Assembly: GCA_028274465.1 (NCBI GenBank)
Contig: CM051455.1
Span: forward strand, 101,120,942-101,184,941
Length of the DNA: 64,000 nucleotides
Direction of reading: 5' to 3'
Origin: Plantago ovata
Lineage: Eukaryota; Streptophyta; Magnoliopsida; Lamiales; Plantaginaceae
The notes below the pieces were generated by a model. That model was not told the DNA's origin and did not search any database. It was given only the letters and a program-made list of their open reading frames with translations. Each line of letters starts with the position of its first letter. Within the stretch, counting starts at the first letter, position 1. Shown one piece after another: positions 11,986 through 22,492 of this stretch. The translations under genes were made by a program, and so were the position numbers.

Positions 11986-12861
11986 CTATGAATAAGAAAG
12001 AACATAGGCTGCAAGACCACAGTAGTGAGTAGTGTAAGAATTATCAGGCGGATCAGGTGGATCAGATATGGCTTGCAACACATGTTGCTTGCCATCCACT
12101 TCAATAGTGCAAGTTCTTTGGCAGATGTCCATCACGGAGCGTAGCTTAGTCAAGAACGTTCGTCCCAAGAGAATTACATCCCCCGTCCCAGGTGCAGACG
12201 CCGGCATAACTACAAAATTGGTGTATACAGATGCTTCACCAATCTTGACCAACACATTTTTCACAACGCCTTCGGGTCTCACAAAGGATCCATCCACCAG
12301 TTGCACAATAGCCCTATGGTCAGATAGTTTTCCAAGGCCACTCTTCTCAAACACATTCAAAGGGAGCACGTTCGAGTAAGATCCTGTGTCTAGTGTGGCA
12401 CGAACATCTTCAAGTTCGCCAATCCTGACCTTAACATCGAAACTTTGAGGGAGTGGCTCGGGATTCTCTTGCTTCTTTCCACTCTCATCAGTACCAAGGT
12501 CCTTCTCTTCTTCCTTGGCTAGTGGAGGCTCTTCATCCTTGTAACACTCGCACTTAGCAACTTGCTTAATGGTGACTTCCACTGGTTGATCTCCCACCAA
12601 GTTGATCGACATGGACCTCTCAGTGCTGCTATGTAACTTCCCTTGCTCTCTACTAGCTCTAGCTTCCAATTGATCCAGACGAGCATTGATCTTTGCCGAA
12701 TCCTCCTCGTATCTCTTCAAAAACACTTGGGTGAAATCCACCAATTTCTGTAAATTATCCAAGAGAGTTGCTGACTTGGATGTAGATGTTTCGTCCTTAG
12801 GAGTAGGATTACTACGGTTTCCCAAGTGAACATCTTCTCGTGCTAGATCTGATCTACACAT
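11986..12861 (-). pseudogene. pro: T1 aspartic protease region of gag-pro
   Basis: Continues in the same frame as the gag at 12886-13698, after one stop codon. The retropepsin signature is clear: VRATLDTGSYSNVL with the catalytic Asp-Thr-Gly about two thirds of the way through, and the second conserved block VILLGRTFL downstream. A stretch of charged residues and a short coiled segment link it to the zinc knuckle. The open frame closes at 11986 with no reverse transcriptase. The product would release gag parts in a virus-like particle; since the fusion is broken by the stop, this copy would need readthrough. Confidence 0.87.
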
Positions 12862-12885
12862 ATGAGCCCCATGCCCATAATTCTT

Positions 12886-13698
12886 TCACACCCTACATAC
12901 CTCGTTGGAGAGAGAAGTTCCGATTAGGCCACTTAGAGCTTGCCTCATCTGATTGGCGAAACCTTCGAACCTATCGCCACTCACACCATTCACTTCATGC
13001 ATTGGGATCTCCTGGTTTGGTGGGGCCTCAGGTCCACGCCTTCTAACCATTGCTCTTGGATCCTTGGATTGAGATCCTTTAGCAAGCCTTTCGAAACACG
13101 CCCACACATCCTCGACGGTCTCTTCCCAGATAGTACCACGGCATTGGAAATCCACCACCTGTTGACTCTCATATGTGAGTCCATTGTAGAAGTGCTGGAC
13201 AAGATCAGGAAGCCCAAAACCATGGTGTGGACACTTGTGCATGAGGTCCTTGAACCTCTCGAAAGTGGTGTAGATGGTCTCATTATAGTCCTGTTTGAAT
13301 CCTTTGATTTGCGCCTTAAGCGCGGTAGTCAATGTGTGAGGAAAGTATTTCTCCATAAAAGCAGAATACACCTTGTCCCAGGTGTCTAGTGATCCGGCTT
13401 TCAGAGAGCCTAACCATGCCTTGGCTTTATCACCAAGCCTCATAGCAAAAACCTTCATCCTTAGCTCATCGTCCGTTATCCCTGCTCCGGGCCTTGGAAG
13501 ATTGTTGATAAAATCGTCAATATCATTCAGGTATCCCATAACATCTTCCCTAGCCAACCCATAGAACCTCGGGAGTTGCTGGTACATGCAACTTTTGATT
13601 TCCAAATCTCGAGTTGCAGCAGAAAGAACAATAGCCGGACCTCTCATCAGTGCTTTGTTGGGTTGAACCCATGATTTCAAAAGTGGGCGAGCCATCAT
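12886..13698 (-). pseudogene. gag: T1 gag, Ty3 type
   Basis: Ty3-family capsid protein. The capsid core is recognisable as AKAWLGSLKAGSLDTWDKVY followed by FMEKYFP and a Gln/Phe-rich helix region. The frame ends EVCRV-stop, and sequence beyond the stop in the same frame reads KNYGHGAHMC. The stop therefore replaces the second Cys of a C-x2-C-x4-H-x4-C zinc knuckle, a change that both truncates the protein and destroys the RNA-binding motif. The start is two adjacent ATG codons at 13698; an upstream start is not excluded. The gene begins about 130 nt downstream of the primer site. Confidence 0.9.
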
Positions 13699-13827
13699 AA
13701 GACCTGAATATCTGTGACAAGCTAGGAAAGGAGTATCAGAGAGAGATTAAAAAGGAAAACTAAAACTAATAGAATTAGGAATTGAATGCTGAAAATATAA
13801 ACAAATTAAACATAAAAAAGGAGTATA

Positions 13828-13846
13828 GTCCCCGGCAGCGGCGCCA
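13828..13846 (-). other. T1 primer-binding site, tRNA-Asp type
   Basis: On the minus strand TGGCGCCGCTGCCGGGGAC begins three bases after the 5' LTR. It is complementary to the 3' end of plant tRNA-Asp with one mismatch. Confidence 0.88.
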
Positions 13847-13849
13847 ATT

Positions 13850-15088
13850 TGATGAACGTGGATTTGTCGGTTCCGGTTCAGTCAAATACTATTTGTTATT
13901 TAGCCAAAGGCAATCCACAACTACAACGAAAATCGTAGTGTAGCGGTAGAATGACTCGAGTGTCGTTCTCTCAGGACTATAACTAGCTTTATCTATTTAA
14001 CAAGAGAATATAAAACAGCAGACGTAATAGCAAGGGGTTTTTCTAACAGATAATGGAGATTGCTGATAGTATGATCCTTCAAAGCATAATGGGTCGATAA
14101 TCATGCATAAATTCCTCGGTCTTGCATGGAGATCTTTGATCCATCTAATGTCCTGTTGCAATTATTAAGCACTACGAAGATAATGGGTCTGACAAGTCAA
14201 TCACTATTGTCCTAATGTGTTCCGTAATTATTCAACACTACGAAGATAAACTTGCGTACAGGTCGACGAGGGTCCAATTGTGCATAATAATTAATACAAC
14301 ATACGAGAATTTAGGCTAAGCCTGATCAACGAAATAAAGCAATAACACGGAGTATAATGCGCGATATAGCCATTAGCATGATTATCTTCCCTTCGCTAAG
14401 AATTCACATACTACCACCAACGATAAGTTTAGCTACTTATAATAGGCATGCAATCAACAGAAATCATAGAAGAAAACATGTTGAAAGATATAAAAAATAA
14501 GTAGAATAAACTGTAAGATACAATGTTACCGAAGGTTGTCAATCTCCGAAGAATTGCGATCCTACGAGCTCCAAACTGCTATGAAAAAGTGTCCCCTAAG
14601 CTACGAACCCCAGAACAGGCTCTGGGAAGTTCCTACCTAAAACTACAAAGAAAGGTGAGAAAGTAGGTCTGGAAAAGTATGATTTTCGTAGAAAACTGAG
14701 CAACTATATATAGGTCTCGAATAAGTGTGGGGTGGTTCGCCCCAGAGAAATTCTCGCGGAATTCCGCGTTTTTGGATTTCTTCCCCTTTTCGGACTCGGT
14801 TTCTGACTTCTAGTGGCATTCTAACCTCCAGATTCGACCCCTAGACTCCAAATCCTATCCGGAAACCTTCAGATACTCCAAATAGGCTTCTGGAACACCA
14901 ATTCCTTGTCAACTTCAATGTAATTGCCCGGAAATCCTCGATTTTCAACCAAAACCTGTAAAATAAAATCTAAAGGGAAACGTGACACTATTCTAATAAA
15001 ATGCACTAAAATATAGCTAAATTACCATAGAAGATAGCTAAAATAGGTGAAAAAGACTCAAATGAAAGTGTAAAATACACATTCATCA
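13850..15088 (-). repeat. T1 5' LTR
   Basis: 1,239 bp, termini TGATGAA and TTCATCA. TATA box CTATATATAG at 14704-14713, with a single GGGGTG-GTT-CGCCCC hairpin at 14729-14743 upstream of it in element orientation. Confidence 0.95.
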
Positions 15089-15093
15089 TGACT

Positions 15094-15332
15094 ATCCTTA
15101 GGTTCAATTCATTCTCGACCTCATTCCTAAACTCCTTGAATTCCCCAAAGGTCTCGAATTTATTCGTCATAAGATAAGTATACCCATACCTTGAGAAATC
15201 GTCAGTAAAGGTAACGAAGTAAGGATAACCCCCACGCGCATGGACTTTAAAAGGTCCACATACATCGGTATGTATGAGCTCTAAGCAGCGAGTGGCACGA
15301 ACACCTTGTCCAACAAAAGGTTTGTTCGTCAT
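15094..15332 (-). pseudogene. pol: Element B integrase, N-terminal core
   Basis: Contains ELIHTDVCGPF with the first catalytic Asp, then FTDDFSRYGYTYLM, typical of a copia integrase core. It is cut by T1 at NLRIV and resumes at 9064. The segment upstream (15333-15775) keeps recognisable pre-integrase residues but has several stops. Confidence 0.9.
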
Positions 15333-15775
15333 CTTATCCTTAACACATGATTCGCATGTACCATATGATTCAAAATCAAATGGTTATAAGTAGTCCAACT
15401 TCCTTAGTCTTTGAATCCGTGTTTCATTGATATGGCCTAGCCGACAATGCCATAGATAAGATGGATTATTCTTCCTACTTGAAGACGGTTGTTTGTTATG
15501 TATTTGAAATAAAGGTAGACTACTTTGCAAAATATATAAACCATTCACTAAGCGAGCTTTTCCATAATACTGGTCATTTAATGAAAAAATAACAAGTATT
15601 AGGAAAAACCCAAATTGTCCAACAATGGAATGGAAATAATATTTCTGACAATGGATGGAACAAAATAAACGTTATCAAGTTCTAAACCTTGTCCTGATGG
15701 TAAATCTATCTTGCAGCGTCCAACGCGTTTGGCTTCAACTGGATTGTTGTTCCCAACATGCAAGTTGATTTCACC
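15333..15775 (-). pseudogene. pol: Element B protease to integrase linker, decayed
   Basis: Reading frame fragments here match the usual copia order (GEINLHVGN, then a pre-integrase zinc region) but are broken by multiple stops and small indels. No product is possible. Confidence 0.65.
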
Positions 15776-16732
15776 TTACTTGACTAGCCTGTGTTCAATG
15801 GCCCCTTGCACATTATTATAAATGTGCGAGCCACAGGCTGTTTCTAATACCCAACCATTGGAGTCAAAAGTTGTCATGTTCATTTCAATAACAAACATAC
15901 CTGAGCTAGAAGTCGGTGGCTTCTTAGCTTGATCTGCCCTCAGTTTAGGGCAATCTTTCTTCCAATGTCCTTTCTGCTTACAGAAAAGACATTCATCTGT
16001 GCGTACCGTTCCGCGTCTCTTGAACTTCCTTTTCTGGTTCAGACGCTTAGGCCTATCACTCGAAGTGTTAGCCTTGGCTCCTGAATTTCCCTTACCCATA
16101 GCACCTTTGTTTCTCGGGTTTAGGTCATACGGTTGCCCAACATACATGATCGAATTTTCCTTCTTAGGAAGAGTTTGATCATATGTCTTCAGCAGATTAT
16201 GGAGTTCGGGCAGTGTTACGTCCTTCGCATTCATCGTGGTTAACGATGAACTGCGAATACGAACTCGGCAATGATTGAGCTTGCATTTGTGTATCTCTGC
16301 GAAGGACAAAGATCACCATGATCTTATTCTCATCTTGAGAACATGTTCAGACATGTTCCCTCCTTCATTGAGCTTGCATCTGTGTATCTCTTTGATCAAA
16401 TCAAATTCAACACTTCTAGCTGCTTCAGCATCTCATACGGCAACATGCTTTCATGTTGCCTCTGCAGCTCATTGCTCATTGCCGCCAGCATAATACACTG
16501 CGCGGATCTAGCATCCTCATGATGCTTATCAGACTTTGCCTTGTTGGCTTGATTCCAAATCAGCAACTTGATCGGCAGTCTGATTCTCGGGACACACGGG
16601 ATTAGCCTCGTCCAAGACGTACTCAATCCTTTCGTACCTCAGCACCAAACATATATTCCTGATCCAATCAAGGAAGTTTGGTCCGGTCAAAATTTGCTTC
16701 TCTAAGACAGCACGGAGCGAGATACTCGCCAT
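15776..16732 (-). pseudogene. gag: Element B gag and protease start
   Basis: The ATG at 16732 opens MASISLRAVLEKQILTGPNF, a common start of plant copia gag. A frameshift follows at about 16560-16620, then a frame at 15776-16309 with the zinc knuckle CLFCKQKGHWKKDC (C-x2-C-x4-H-x4-C) and the protease motif WVLETACGSHI. The usual protease motif is LDTGCGSHI, so the catalytic Asp is Glu here. A roughly 25-bp segment (ATTGAGCTTGCAT...) occurs at about 16274-16298 and again at 16369-16393, a local duplication that further breaks gag. Confidence 0.9.
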
Positions 16733-17293
16733 TTCGGTTTTCCAGGAGAAATAATATAGAACGAAAATAATAAATCAACTATTGAAATATTATTTCTAAA
16801 TACACAGTTAACATAAATAAACAACAAGGTCCTTTAGCTGTTTAGCTCCCACTATTTTAACATATGTTTGCCCCCACAACAAACATACGGGTAATGTCCA
16901 ACAAGTTACCGTAGTGGCCAAGATCCAAATCCATACTATGCTATACTCCTACGGGGGCTGGTCGCATAGCATAATATGACCGGTAGGACTATCCAATTGC
17001 GTCACGCAACTCTTGGTTGTTAAATCTAATTTAACCCGATGCCCTACATATTGTACCTATCGAGGTCGCTAGATACAATATGCAGTAAGTCATAACCATA
17101 GGCTTACTCTAATCTGACGATCACTGCGAGTGTGTAAGACGAGGTCGCCAATACAAGAAAACGCAATGAAAGTTCAGAATTAAAGCACCCTATGGAAAGC
17201 ATCTCAGAAAGACATACATATATATATTTCTGTACTTATATTGGTTGGGGCTTGTCGCTTGAGGGTTGTTATCAGTCATCTACAAACAAATAA

Positions 17294-17445
17294 GGGCGCC
17301 GCCTACCCATCATGCATGAGCGGTCTACACGTAATGGATGCCGCCTATCCATTCTAGTTCTAAACGCGGTCAAACACATAATGGGTGCCGCCTACCCATT
17401 CATAAAATATGCGGTCCGACATATAAGAGGGTGCCGCCTACCCTC
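17294..17445 (-). repeat. Array of four hairpins with invariant loop in B leader
   Basis: Four units spaced 42-47 bp share the loop GCCGCCT (plus strand, loops at 17298, 17340, 17387 and 17433) and a following gcggtc. The stems differ but still pair in three units: ATGGAT/ATCCAT (17334-17352), ATGGGT/ACCCAT (17381-17399) and GAGGGT/ACCCTC (17427-17445). The first unit pairs only through GGG/CCC. Confidence 0.85.
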
Positions 17446-17939
17446 GCATGCATAGCGGTCGAACGGAAAGTAAAATACTTGGTATTTAAACATGCATTGT
17501 CAAACAATAGCATATCGAGCAAACAAAACAAGTAGTAGCCTATGTGGATGCCATATGACTTCATAATTTCATTATGAAAATTATAATCCCATAATTATTA
17601 TCTCTATGAAATAATTGAAAATTTGGACTAGATTGAAAAATCAAAAATTCTATTGACCAAGTAGCAATTTTCAAAAACCCGAAGGACTTAATTGTAATTT
17701 TCGAAACCTTAGAGGTGTTAAATCTAAAATTCAAAAGTAGAAGGACTAATTTGCAATAAACAATAAATTGATAAATCACAAATAAGCCCTTTAACTTTAT
17801 ACTAATTAAATTTAACCCCTCTAGTTAAAAACAATTACAATTAAATTATATTTATATTTCAAATATAAAATTCAATCCTCAAAATTTTCAAAAATTTTAT
17901 TTTGGGTCCAACCCGAAAAATATATATATATTAAAATAT

Positions 17940-18023
17940 GGGACGGGACCTAGTCCCGTCCCATACCGTGCCTGCGGCCGCGGCACGCGGGCACGGGCGC
18001 CTGCGGGAGGCGCCGGCGCCCGG
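17940..18023 (-). other. GC-rich stem-loop cluster near B primer site
   Basis: Three adjacent inverted repeats stand out in an AT-rich leader: GGGACGGGAC/GTCCCGTCCC with a 3-nt loop (17940-17962); CGTGCC/GGCACG (17967-17987) whose 9-nt loop contains the palindrome GCGGCCGC; and GGGCGCC/GGCGCCC (17995-18021). Confidence 0.75.
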
Positions 18024-18182
18024 TCAATGTATATATTTTAAAAATTTTTTTTTTGAAAAAATATAAATTCTAATTTATATAAAAACAAAACTTTTGAAAA
18101 TCGAATTAATCATAGAATCAATTGCATCCACATATCTACAAAATCATACAATATATATACGTATATACGTAATCAATTAACC

Positions 18183-18196
18183 TGGCTCCGATACCA
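18183..18196 (-). other. Element B primer-binding site, initiator tRNA-Met type
   Basis: Minus-strand TGGTATCGGAGCCA starts one base after the LTR. It matches the standard copia site TGGTATCAGAGC except for A to G. Confidence 0.85.
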
Positions 18197-18197
18197 C

Positions 18198-20298
18198 TGT
18201 AAGAAAATATGGTCAGAGTTACCCCTAGGGTACACAGCGGAATTTCAAAATTTTCTTAACATACAGGTTAATTGATTATGTATATGCCGTATATATTTAA
18301 ACACGTCAACTAGAAGACTAACCTTACTTCCAAAGCAGCTTCCAAGTCTTCGTAATAATCCGGTGTATCTTCTCCTTCGTCGAAGTCGAAGATATATGCA
18401 ATACTTTGATTATCTGCAAGACAATAAAAGTTAGTTTCCAGCTCCTAGAACCTCAACCTTGGTATCCACGGATGAACAGCCTATCGGAAGAATGCTAGGA
18501 TATTCTTTGTGTGACCAAGAAGATGGGGCGGCGATTCCTCCGGAAGGTGGCGCGCGCGTGTGGCTTATAGAGGAGGGGAGAGCTTTTATTTTCACTAAGA
18601 AAACTGGGTAGAATAATTCTCTAAGAATTTGATTCTTCAACTGTGTGAAAATCTATGTCAAAAGCTCTCTAATAGTCTACTATATATAGTAGTCAATGGA
18701 AGCCTAAAGCATAAGCAATTAGACTTCATAAAGGAATAAGAATCTAATTCTTATCGCACTAGGAAATCAATTCCAAGTCTAGATTCATTCCCAATCAAAT
18801 TAAAACTCAATCAGGAAAATCTAACTTATCCCTTAGACTTCTAATAGAGGAAGGAGTCGAACTCCTTCCCCTACTCCATCTTGCGCGCGTGCGCGTCCTA
18901 AGGGTGTTAGGTGGGTCCCGATTTTGGGACCCACTTATAATTCTAAGGCAATTCAAACTCCAAGTAGATTTTGCCCATGTGCATATGTTAATTCTAAATT
19001 AACATATCCTTTCAAATCAAACCTCCATTATATTTCTAAAATATAATCTTTAATTGTATTTACATAAAATACAACTAATTAGCCAATTCAATTAATAATT
19101 CCAAATCATTAATTGAGCCACCAAATATTATAATTAATTCCAAATCAATTATAATCCATCAATCACAATTAATTCCAAATTAATTGCGATTCCATCTTCA
19201 ACGATATTCTGATAGGCTGAATCACCACATAGTGTGACCCATAGGGCCTCATCGTATTAAGCAAGTCCTAGACTAGGCAACAAAGAATTCCTAGACGGTT
19301 CCATTTGCAATATTAATACATGAGGACGTTTGAGAGGTTTCTCAAAGCTAACCCTTTCGTTGTGAAGTCTGTTGCGTTCAACGCGGCAATGGTAACGTCC
19401 CTTCATCTGACTTGCTCGAATGTATCTAGGATCGATGAAGTGTCTATCCCAATAATACATCCACGGGCGTCTTCAGTGAGTTGCATGGTGAATCCAATAT
19501 CTATTATGACCATCATAATAATATTGATACGCTGGCTAGCGGTTTTACCATCACAACTATGAACGACTATGAGCAGTGCTCTCCTGTGCTACACTTGAGA
19601 GATGAATCCTTCACAGAATCACTTATCATCCCCATTTGTATGTAGCCATAATCCTGGATTGTGTCTTAGGTCAACTGCTTATTCAGAGCTGACATCGACG
19701 GGTCCACCAAGGATATGGGGCAACAAATGTGATGATAAAGTCCTGTAAGTCCAAAGGACGACTGACATCAATTCGACAACTTACCGGTTCCCATAGACAC
19801 TTCGGTGTAGAGTATACATCGATGGGAGTGTCCGGTGGGTACTTCCATTGTTTGATAATCCTTCTTCGAACAACTATACACAGTTATGGGAACGTTTCTC
19901 GATTGTCCAACAATCCGTTCCGTGGCCGTGGGATCGGCTCACACTTGCTCCAACAAGTATAACCTCCACGCATACTAGTCTCGTCTGGTTCATTCAGACC
20001 CCTACATCCGAGATGAACTTCGACTAGGGAGAGTTTGGGATAGATGATAACTCACATAGCTCCCACTATCTGTGTGATCGGTCATCTATCCGAGGGGACA
20101 TGTTTAATAACAATACAGACGGAAATAGAGATATGACATGCTGCATGCCTGGTGTAATATAAATATGAAAGCGATACTCAATAGTAAAAGCAACAAACAT
20201 ATATCATATTACGTTGACCTGTGTAATAGTACATATATGCCCTCTATAAGGGCTCCATGCCCTTAATAAGGACTGTCTCTAGGACATATACACCATCA
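18198..20298 (-). repeat. Element B 5' LTR
   Basis: 2,101 bp, same length as the 3' LTR at 4436-6536. Palindromic TATA box at 18677-18692. The right end adjoins the duplication gtttc (20299-20303). Confidence 0.95.
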
Positions 20299-20355
20299 GT
20301 TTCGCCATTTTTCATAGTTTTCCAGCTTCAGTAAGGGAGCATCTCCTAAAGACAT
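20299..20355 (-). pseudogene. gag: Element A gag, first codons
   Basis: The ATG at 20355 begins MSLGDAPLLKLENYEKWRN, the same start as the gags of C (39530) and E (56751). B interrupts after 19 codons; gag resumes at 4435. Confidence 0.9.
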
Positions 20356-20453
20356 CCTGTCAGCAAAAGACTACCAAACTGATCAAGTGAGAGTGATTTC
20401 CGGAAAGCACCTAAGGGGATCTAGGTTCAGTGCTGAAGGTTAAAGAACCTCCA

Positions 20454-20465
20454 GCTCTGATACCA
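20454..20465 (-). other. Element A primer-binding site, initiator tRNA-Met
   Basis: Minus-strand TGGTATCAGAGC, two bases from the LTR. Perfect match to the usual copia site. Confidence 0.9.
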
Positions 20466-20467
20466 CT

Positions 20468-21985
20468 TGTTGGTCCCTTTAAACAACAAGAAAAGACTAG
20501 AGGGGGGGGGGTGAATAGTCTTTTCAAACTTTCGTCGTTTAAAAACTTTCTCAGCAAGTGTTTATTACTTTTCAGTAATGAGTTTGCTGATACTTAACTT
20601 TCTCAGCAAGTGCTAGTTACTTTTCAGTAACGAGTTTTACCGGTACTTTAAAAACAGAGTGCGGAAGTCTTTATACAATAAGTGCTTTTCAGAGAGTGCT
20701 AGTCCCAGCAAGTGAGTAGAGTAGCAATGTACAATAAGTAAAGCTTGCTGAAAACTAAATGCGGTAAAGTAAATCACACAAACACTTTTATAGTGGTATC
20801 TGAGAGTGGCGTAATCTCTCAACTAATCCACTTTTTCCTTTGTAGGACTGAATCCACTAAGATAAGCTTGAGGTTCCTTACAACACCTATCTATAATAAT
20901 TCTTCAGAAACCAAAGCACACTTGCTTCGTTTCCAACCTAACTAGAGAACTGTAACCTTGTTCTCCACCAAACTTGGGACTTATAATCAGCAACACAATG
21001 CTTGAATAATTCCCCCTGAATTTCACGCCTGAAAAAGGGTGTTTATCAGTTAGAGAGGTTTGGGATGAGATGACTTGAGTATAACTTTTTCAGCTATAAC
21101 AAGTTATCTAAAGAAACACAACTTGTAATACTTTTCAGTAAACAAGTTAAGTTGTTTCTGGTGTCAAGACTTGTTCTTGTTCGAAAGAAAGAACACTTAA
21201 CTAATTTCTTAGCCATGAATGTTCTACTTCTTGACAAGTAGCTTTTGTTTCAAGCTTAAGTCTTGGAACGGATCAATAGGCAGTAAAGAGTATGGAAGAT
21301 TGAGTGTTTAAGCAAAGTGAGAGTCTGATCACGTTGTTGACACACTTCAACTCTTTGCCGGATGACCTCTATTTATAGTGAATCAAGGGAGCCGTTTGAA
21401 TTTCAAATTCTAAGGCTTTGTTCCTTAAGATGTCACTATCTTGCTTTTGTACTTTCAGCAACGTCCTTCATTTGTCTTCTAGTCTTCATGTTCTTCGCGT
21501 GCTTACTTTGCATTTAATGTTCATTTGAATCGAATTCAAATGTGAACGTTTGGAGCCAAAATGCAAGTACTTTCATCAAGGAGGTCACATATGTATTTCA
21601 GCAAGCAGTCGGTCTCAGTTTCAGCAAGCACAACCTACTCTGTCATATAGATTTTCACTAATGCGAGCTGTTGTTGAAAATCTCACTTTCTGATCAACAT
21701 GTCCCTATGTAGATATCTTTCTCAGAATTCTTCTTAAGTCTTCAGTCTTTGAATCGTCAAGTTTCTGAGCGGTTCTAGTGCTTCAATAGTTCATTTGTAA
21801 AAACAAAGTACATCATCAGCAAACTAAAGCACCTAACTAGTACCTACACTAAGTCTTCAGCAAACGTTCCTCTTTTACAATGTCCTTAAAATTCTAAATT
21901 CCTATGGACCTTAAGAGTACTAGTTACTGGACTTTCCTTAATTTAGCATGGTTAATTGCTCATCAAAATTACAAGTTTCCTAACA
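20468..21985 (-). repeat. Element A 5' LTR
   Basis: 1,518 bp, starts TGTTGGTCCC and ends CCTAACA. Related throughout to the LTRs of C, E and F. TATA box CTATAAATAG on the minus strand at 21369-21378. The next bases, tccaa, begin the LINE target. Confidence 0.93.
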
Positions 21986-22492
21986 TCCAATGGACTTGAT
22001 AGCCTTCCAAATCTCTAGATCAGAAACTGGTAACAACAATAAGTTCTGCTCTTCTTGATTTAGTGTAGGAGGGTTAAGGTGTTGGAATGGAGTGTTGTGA
22101 GTATGTATTCTTTGGGCTTGATTTCTGAAGAATGAGTAAAAAATCTGAAGAATTTCTTCATGATTGTAAGTCCATTCTCCAACATCACTTTGTACCCCAT
22201 GTATGTATTTTCTTCTTTGTTGATGGGAAACACAAGCATGGAAGAATTTTGTATTTGCATCCCCCAACTGTATCCAATTTCTTTTAGCTCTTTGTTTCCA
22301 AAATATGGTTCTTTGTTTTTTGAGGGAGATAAGTTACTCTCTTATTTCTTTTTCTTTCTATGGCATGTTTGAAATGTTGTTTTGTATATTTTTCCAAATG
22401 TGTTGGTAATCAGAGGACAATTCTCTGATTTTCGTATTCAAATTACTCCAGATTATTTAGATGCCAGTTAGATAAATACTTCCAGAAGAAAT
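21986..22492 (-). pseudogene. L1-type LINE fragment, N-terminal side of reverse transcriptase
   Basis: The minus strand encodes WKQRAKRNWIQLGDANTKFF and then HACVSHQQRRKYI, the motif that precedes the reverse transcriptase fingers in plant L1 elements. The frame runs to VSDLEIWKAIKSIG and is cut by the LTR of A at 21985. The upstream side runs into the LTR of F at 22493. The LINE is therefore the oldest visible layer and the landing site of both stacks. No continuation was found inside the window. Confidence 0.85.

Larger units (their letters stand above)
9070..15088 (-). mobile_element. T1: non-autonomous Ty3-type LTR retrotransposon carrying gag and protease only
   Basis: The element is 6,019 bp with LTRs 9070-10341 and 13850-15088, which begin TGATGAA and end TTCATCA. 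It is flanked by the 5-bp duplication tgact. A tRNA-Asp-type primer site adjoins the 5' LTR. The only coding region is gag-protease (11986-13698); no reverse transcriptase, RNase H or integrase motif is seen in the remaining 1.6 kb. This fits the TR-GAG class of plant elements, which depend on a full-length relative. The gag and primer type suggest the Athila/Tat side of Ty3. Confidence 0.94.
16733..18182 (-). other. Element B 5' leader, structured
   Basis: About 1.45 kb between primer site and gag with no credible gene. It contains a four-unit hairpin array (17294-17445), an AT-rich middle, and a GC-rich cluster of stem-loops (17940-18023). Very long leaders are known in some plant copia elements. 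Confidence 0.8.
4436..20298 (-). mobile_element. Element B: Ty1/copia retrotransposon with 2.1 kb LTRs, nested in A gag
   Basis: Two LTRs of 2,101 bp each (4436-6536 and 18198-20298) begin TGTAAGAAAA and end ATCA. They flank a minus-strand copia internal region and the 5-bp duplication gtttc. Order on the minus strand: LTR, primer site, about 1.4 kb of structured leader, gag, protease, integrase, reverse transcriptase, RNase H, polypurine tract, LTR. T1 is inserted within integrase (9070-15088). The two LTRs differ at only scattered bases by eye, so insertion was fairly recent. Pol carries several stops, so B is defective. The exact copia lineage was not resolved. Confidence 0.95.
1147..21985 (-). 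mobile_element. Element A: Sirevirus-like Ty1/copia retrotransposon, partial and interrupted
   Basis: Reading on the minus strand: 5' LTR 20468-21985, iMet primer site 20454-20465, gag start 20355, then element B inserted inside gag (4436-20298), then the rest of gag and pol from 4435 down to 1147, where T2 interrupts integrase. The 3' half and 3' LTR lie off the window. It is closely related to element E (42889-58421), which shows the uninterrupted order. A itself sits in a LINE remnant that resumes at 21986. Confidence 0.9.

Noticed and set aside
18183..18196. tRNA-like sequence near LTR ends (also 20454, 39629, 56850, 13828).
   Set aside because: These are primer-binding sites of 12-19 bases, not tRNA genes; no cloverleaf flanks them.
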